Under the pieces are notes generated by a model, which had not been told where the DNA came from, did not search any database, and worked only from the letters and a program-made list of their open reading frames with translations. The translations under genes and the position numbers were made by a program. Source: a virus. Taken from it: a DNA stretch of 59,542 nt. Positions 56,907 through 59,542 of this stretch are shown one piece after another (position 1 is the stretch's first letter; every line of letters begins with the position of its first letter). The stretch covers positions 1 through 59,542 of the IMG/VR virus record IMGVR_UViG_3300008120_005569. One strand, written 5' to 3'.

Positions 56907-59542
56907 ATGCGTTCTACTTATGGAAATAAATTAGGCGGTGTGCCTAGATCAAACATTCAAGTTCCACCCGATGAAATTAGATACAGTCCAATTTTAAAGG
57001 CCGATGGAACGCGTGATAAGTTATTGGATTGGCAGTTATACTTCAAAAAAGAAGAAGACGGTGGTATATTACCTGAATATAAAACAGATCCGATTAGAGC
57101 TGATGAATTGGGTACAAATGAAATAAGTGAAGGTGGTGAGTTTGATTTCGGTAATATATTATATGCCTTTAGGGACATACGTTTAGTTCCATATTATGAT
57201 GAATTAAATAATAGAGTTACCACACAAATTGGTGGGGATACTATACCAGGAAAATGGGATTTAGTTGCTGACCTATACCTTTATTTAAAAAGAGACACTG
57301 TTATTCAGTCAAGAGGTTCTGAGGTAATAACTGAACACTTTTCTGGTATAGTACAATCCGATATTTTACTTTCATCGGGTCAATTGGAATACTCGTTAAA
57401 ACCATGTGATAATGGAAGAAATTATGTGGATTGGTATTATAAGTTTGATGTTGATGAAATAGAATCACTTTCAAATGTTGATTTAAAACAATTATCAAAA
57501 AATACAAATAAATCCATTGAATTAAGAGACCGTATTTTACGAGAAGTCGTATTAAATGGCGCACCAACAAAGATAGTATCTTTAGCAAAACGTGGTACTG
57601 TTCCAAAAGGACAGGGTGTTTTGCCGTTGAGTGGTGAATACACATCGGGTCAAGAAGAAGAAATAACGTGGGACGGATTCACACCTGACGGCAATCAATT
57701 AAGATTCTTTCAACCATCAACACCACCACAACCAGCACTACAAACTCAAACTAAAAATTGGATAGAGGCATTAAAGCAATCTGTATTAAACGCAATAAGA
57801 AATGCTGGAATAGAAAAACACGATAGACCAATAACACAAAATATAGTTTGGCAAACTATATGGAAAGCTTGGTCTGGCGCTAAGTACGATGGTGTATCAA
57901 TAGACGTTACGGACCCAAGATTGGATGATGATTCAACACATTATGATGGTGCGTTGTTACCATTAGAAGCTGAAGGACATCCCATAAATTCAGAATTCGC
58001 GTCAAACTATTATTTACCAAGAAATGTAAAATGGCTCAGAGTAAGTAAAAAATTGTTAGATGGTGCTTATCCAAATATAGGCAGAGGTAAAACATTATGT
58101 GTTGATGTACTTCCATCCGATGATTGTACTAAAGTTCCATTTAAATTGGTTGATGCTAAACGTAGAATTGATTCTGAGAGTTATAAATTCATATCAAAGG
58201 ACACATCGAAATACCACCCAATACCAGGTCAGCCCTGTTATCAAGGATTGCCAGCAACATACGAGAGAACTGCGGTATATGAATATACATCAAGTAAGGA
58301 ATGCTTTGATGGTAAGGTGGATTCAAACGGTAACTTAACAGGTCAAAGAAAAACACTATACAGTTATAATACAAAAACAGAAATAGAAAATGTTGTTGAA
58401 TGGGAAAACATAATCCGCAATTCAATATCAGCAACTTGTGAGTGCTATGAACTGTCTGTACAGAATCCACCATGTATAGATCCAAATGATCCTGATGGTT
58501 GTAATATAATGTATACTGATACAATATACACAATATGTCCTGATGATGGTCCATATTATTATAATAGTAGGGAAATTCCTCCAAATGCGGTTCCAACACG
58601 GTTAGAAATACGATACATAAGTGATCATGAATGTCATAATAACACAAAGATAGCTACATATTATCCTATTAGAATGGATAAAGATGTTATAAATTCATAC
58701 AAAACCATATTCACAGACGGGGAATTTAATTTCCCAACAGAGAGTGAATCATATCCCCAAGTATTTGATAAACCTGTGTGTCTATTGAATACAAATCAGA
58801 ATGAAGCTTCTAAAAAATATCATACTGATGTTATAATTAAAAATGAATTAGATAAATCAATAGAGTTTTCTTTGACTTATGCTAATAAGAATGGATTGGG
58901 TTCTGAGAAGATAGGGGAACGTGATAGTGATGCTATATCAAAATTGATTTATACACAATATAAATCTATATTAACTGAAAATAATTCAAATGAAATTTCC
59001 TTTTATGAAGACGGTGTTAAAAAAAGTAATCCCGATGATTACTATGTAATAAATTTTAATAACGATTCCATGAAAGACAGGATAGACGTTGGTAATTTCC
59101 AATTAAGTCTTATGGAAATAGAAACTTCATCAAGTATAATTTCCTTAATAGACAATTCATTCGACTTGGTAAACAACATATACTATTCAGAATCACCATA
59201 TTTTTCATTTAGTTTAGTTAGTGGCAGTCTATTAGACGGTCCATATCAAACTAATTCATTAACAACATACGGTGAAATGTATCCAAATTTAGGAATAATA
59301 ATTTTGGATTCTGAAAAATTAAATAGTGAATTGAATTTTACAACAGTAACTTCTTCAAATGTTTTTGCAAATAATGAAATGAATTTATTTACATCAATAA
59401 GTGGTGCAATGAGTCTTGGACACCCAATGCAGATAAGGAGTTCTGAACAAAAAGTTTCTAACCACTACTTTATAAGAGTTCCCGTTAACGAAGCTAACTA
59501 TACAAACAATCCAACATATCACAATGCTAATGGTAAGATAAC
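56907..59542 (+). CDS. Large tail/baseplate structural protein (3' truncated by window end)
   Basis: The frame opens at ATG 56907, 11 nt after the preceding stop, and stays open for 878 codons to the window edge, so the gene is incomplete. The N-terminus MRSTYGNKLGGVPRSNIQVP and DWQLYFKKEEDGGILPEYKT begins a beta-rich structural protein with many Asp, Asn, Ser and Tyr residues, no signal and no catalytic motif. Near the visible end, SLGHPMQIRSSEQKVSNHYF and VPVNEANYTNNPTY resemble the SSE-x-K...-YFIRV-x-x-x-x-x-NYT-x-NPT segment seen in large phage baseplate or tail proteins. A baseplate wedge or tail-fibre network role is inferred. Confidence 0.6.
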   Translation, partial: MRSTYGNKLGGVPRSNIQVPPDEIRYSPILKADGTRDKLLDWQLYFKKEEDGGILPEYKTDPIRADELGTNEISEGGEFDFGNILYAFRDIRLVPYYDELNNRVTTQIGGDTIPGKWDLVADLYLYLKRDTVIQSRGSEVITEHFSGIVQSDILLSSGQLEYSLKPCDNGRNYVDWYYKFDVDEIESLSNVDLKQLSKNTNKSIELRDRILREVVLNGAPTKIVSLAKRGTVPKGQGVLPLSGEYTSGQEEEITWDGFTPDGNQLRFFQPSTPPQPALQTQTKNWIEALKQSVLNAIRNAGIEKHDRPITQNIVWQTIWKAWSGAKYDGVSIDVTDPRLDDDSTHYDGALLPLEAEGHPINSEFASNYYLPRNVKWLRVSKKLLDGAYPNIGRGKTLCVDVLPSDDCTKVPFKLVDAKRRIDSESYKFISKDTSKYHPIPGQPCYQGLPATYERTAVYEYTSSKECFDGKVDSNGNLTGQRKTLYSYNTKTEIENVVEWENIIRNSISATCECYELSVQNPPCIDPNDPDGCNIMYTDTIYTICPDDGPYYYNSREIPPNAVPTRLEIRYISDHECHNNTKIATYYPIRMDKDVINSYKTIFTDGEFNFPTESESYPQVFDKPVCLLNTNQNEASKKYHTDVIIKNELDKSIEFSLTYANKNGLGSEKIGERDSDAISKLIYTQYKSILTENNSNEISFYEDGVKKSNPDDYYVINFNNDSMKDRIDVGNFQLSLMEIETSSSIISLIDNSFDLVNNIYYSESPYFSFSLVSGSLLDGPYQTNSLTTYGEMYPNLGIIILDSEKLNSELNFTTVTSSNVFANNEMNLFTSISGAMSLGHPMQIRSSEQKVSNHYFIRVPVNEANYTNNPTYHNANGKI

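Noticed and set aside
1-59542. tRNA genes, integrase, attachment sites, reverse transcriptase or diversity-generating element
   Set aside because: No cloverleaf candidates fit the short intergenic gaps, and no recombinase or reverse transcriptase motif (for example YxDD) was seen in any plausible frame.

Overview
This window is a contiguous piece of a lytic, T4-like tailed phage (myovirus). It is AT-rich (about two thirds A+T by eye), densely packed, and every supportable gene is on the + strand. A nearly complete T4-type virion gene set is present: terminase gp17, portal gp20, prohead protease gp21, scaffold gp22, major capsid gp23, neck gp13/gp14, a gp15-like tail completion protein, contractile sheath gp18, tube gp19, a gp26/gp51-like tail chaperone pair, a tape measure, and several very large baseplate proteins. 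A T4-type replication block (gp32-like SSB, UvsX/RecA, 5'-3' exonuclease, gp41-like helicase) and a class II ribonucleotide reductase follow. Sequence divergence from T4 is large and the gene order is rearranged, so this is a distant member of the T4 superfamily. The host cannot be read directly. A 58-residue Hc1/H1-like protein would fit a Bacteroidota host, but that is weak evidence.

Layout. 1-2.9 kb: tail-fibre end, a seven-bladed RCC1 propeller, a GT9-like glycosyltransferase and a tail-assembly chaperone. 2.9-8.3 kb: small accessory and lysis-type genes, including a nucleotidyltransferase-metalloprotease fusion, a two-helix holin-like protein and two spanin-like proteins. 8.3-18.1 kb: packaging and head genes with a phage-encoded ribosomal protein bS21 inserted just before the scaffold. 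18.1-19.5 kb: a membrane-anchored GAF-like protein and PhoH. 19.5-25.6 kb: neck, sheath and tube. 25.6-26.7 kb: a dTDP-glucose 4,6-dehydratase cassette inside the tail module. 26.7-45.1 kb: tail chaperones, tape measure and baseplate, dominated by a 2892-residue protein that joins fifteen GFHxFA repeats, a gp48/gp54-like baseplate domain and a C-terminal OmpA-like peptidoglycan-binding domain. 45.1-47.8 kb: a family A DNA polymerase and three unknowns. 47.9-55.8 kb: replication and nucleotide genes plus an ATE/Bpt-like aminoacyl-tRNA-protein transferase homologue. 55.8-59.5 kb: an HNH homing endonuclease, small unknowns and the start of another giant tail protein that runs off the window.

Regulation. 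The octamer ATATTTAT (or one close variant) recurs in at least sixteen short intergenic gaps upstream of + strand genes, with no recognisable -35 element. I read it as this phage's late-promoter core. In two places it lies inside a rho-independent terminator hairpin, and in two or three places it ends only 4-5 nt before the start codon, which predicts leaderless mRNAs. A sigma70-like promoter precedes the SSB gene instead. Six strong terminators separate the transcription units.

There is no gene-free stretch over 300 bases. The largest gaps (about 100-150 bases at 15095-15241, 18049-18154, 47805-47913 and 53555-53667) hold terminators or promoters. No tRNA, CRISPR array, insertion sequence, integrase or attachment site was seen.
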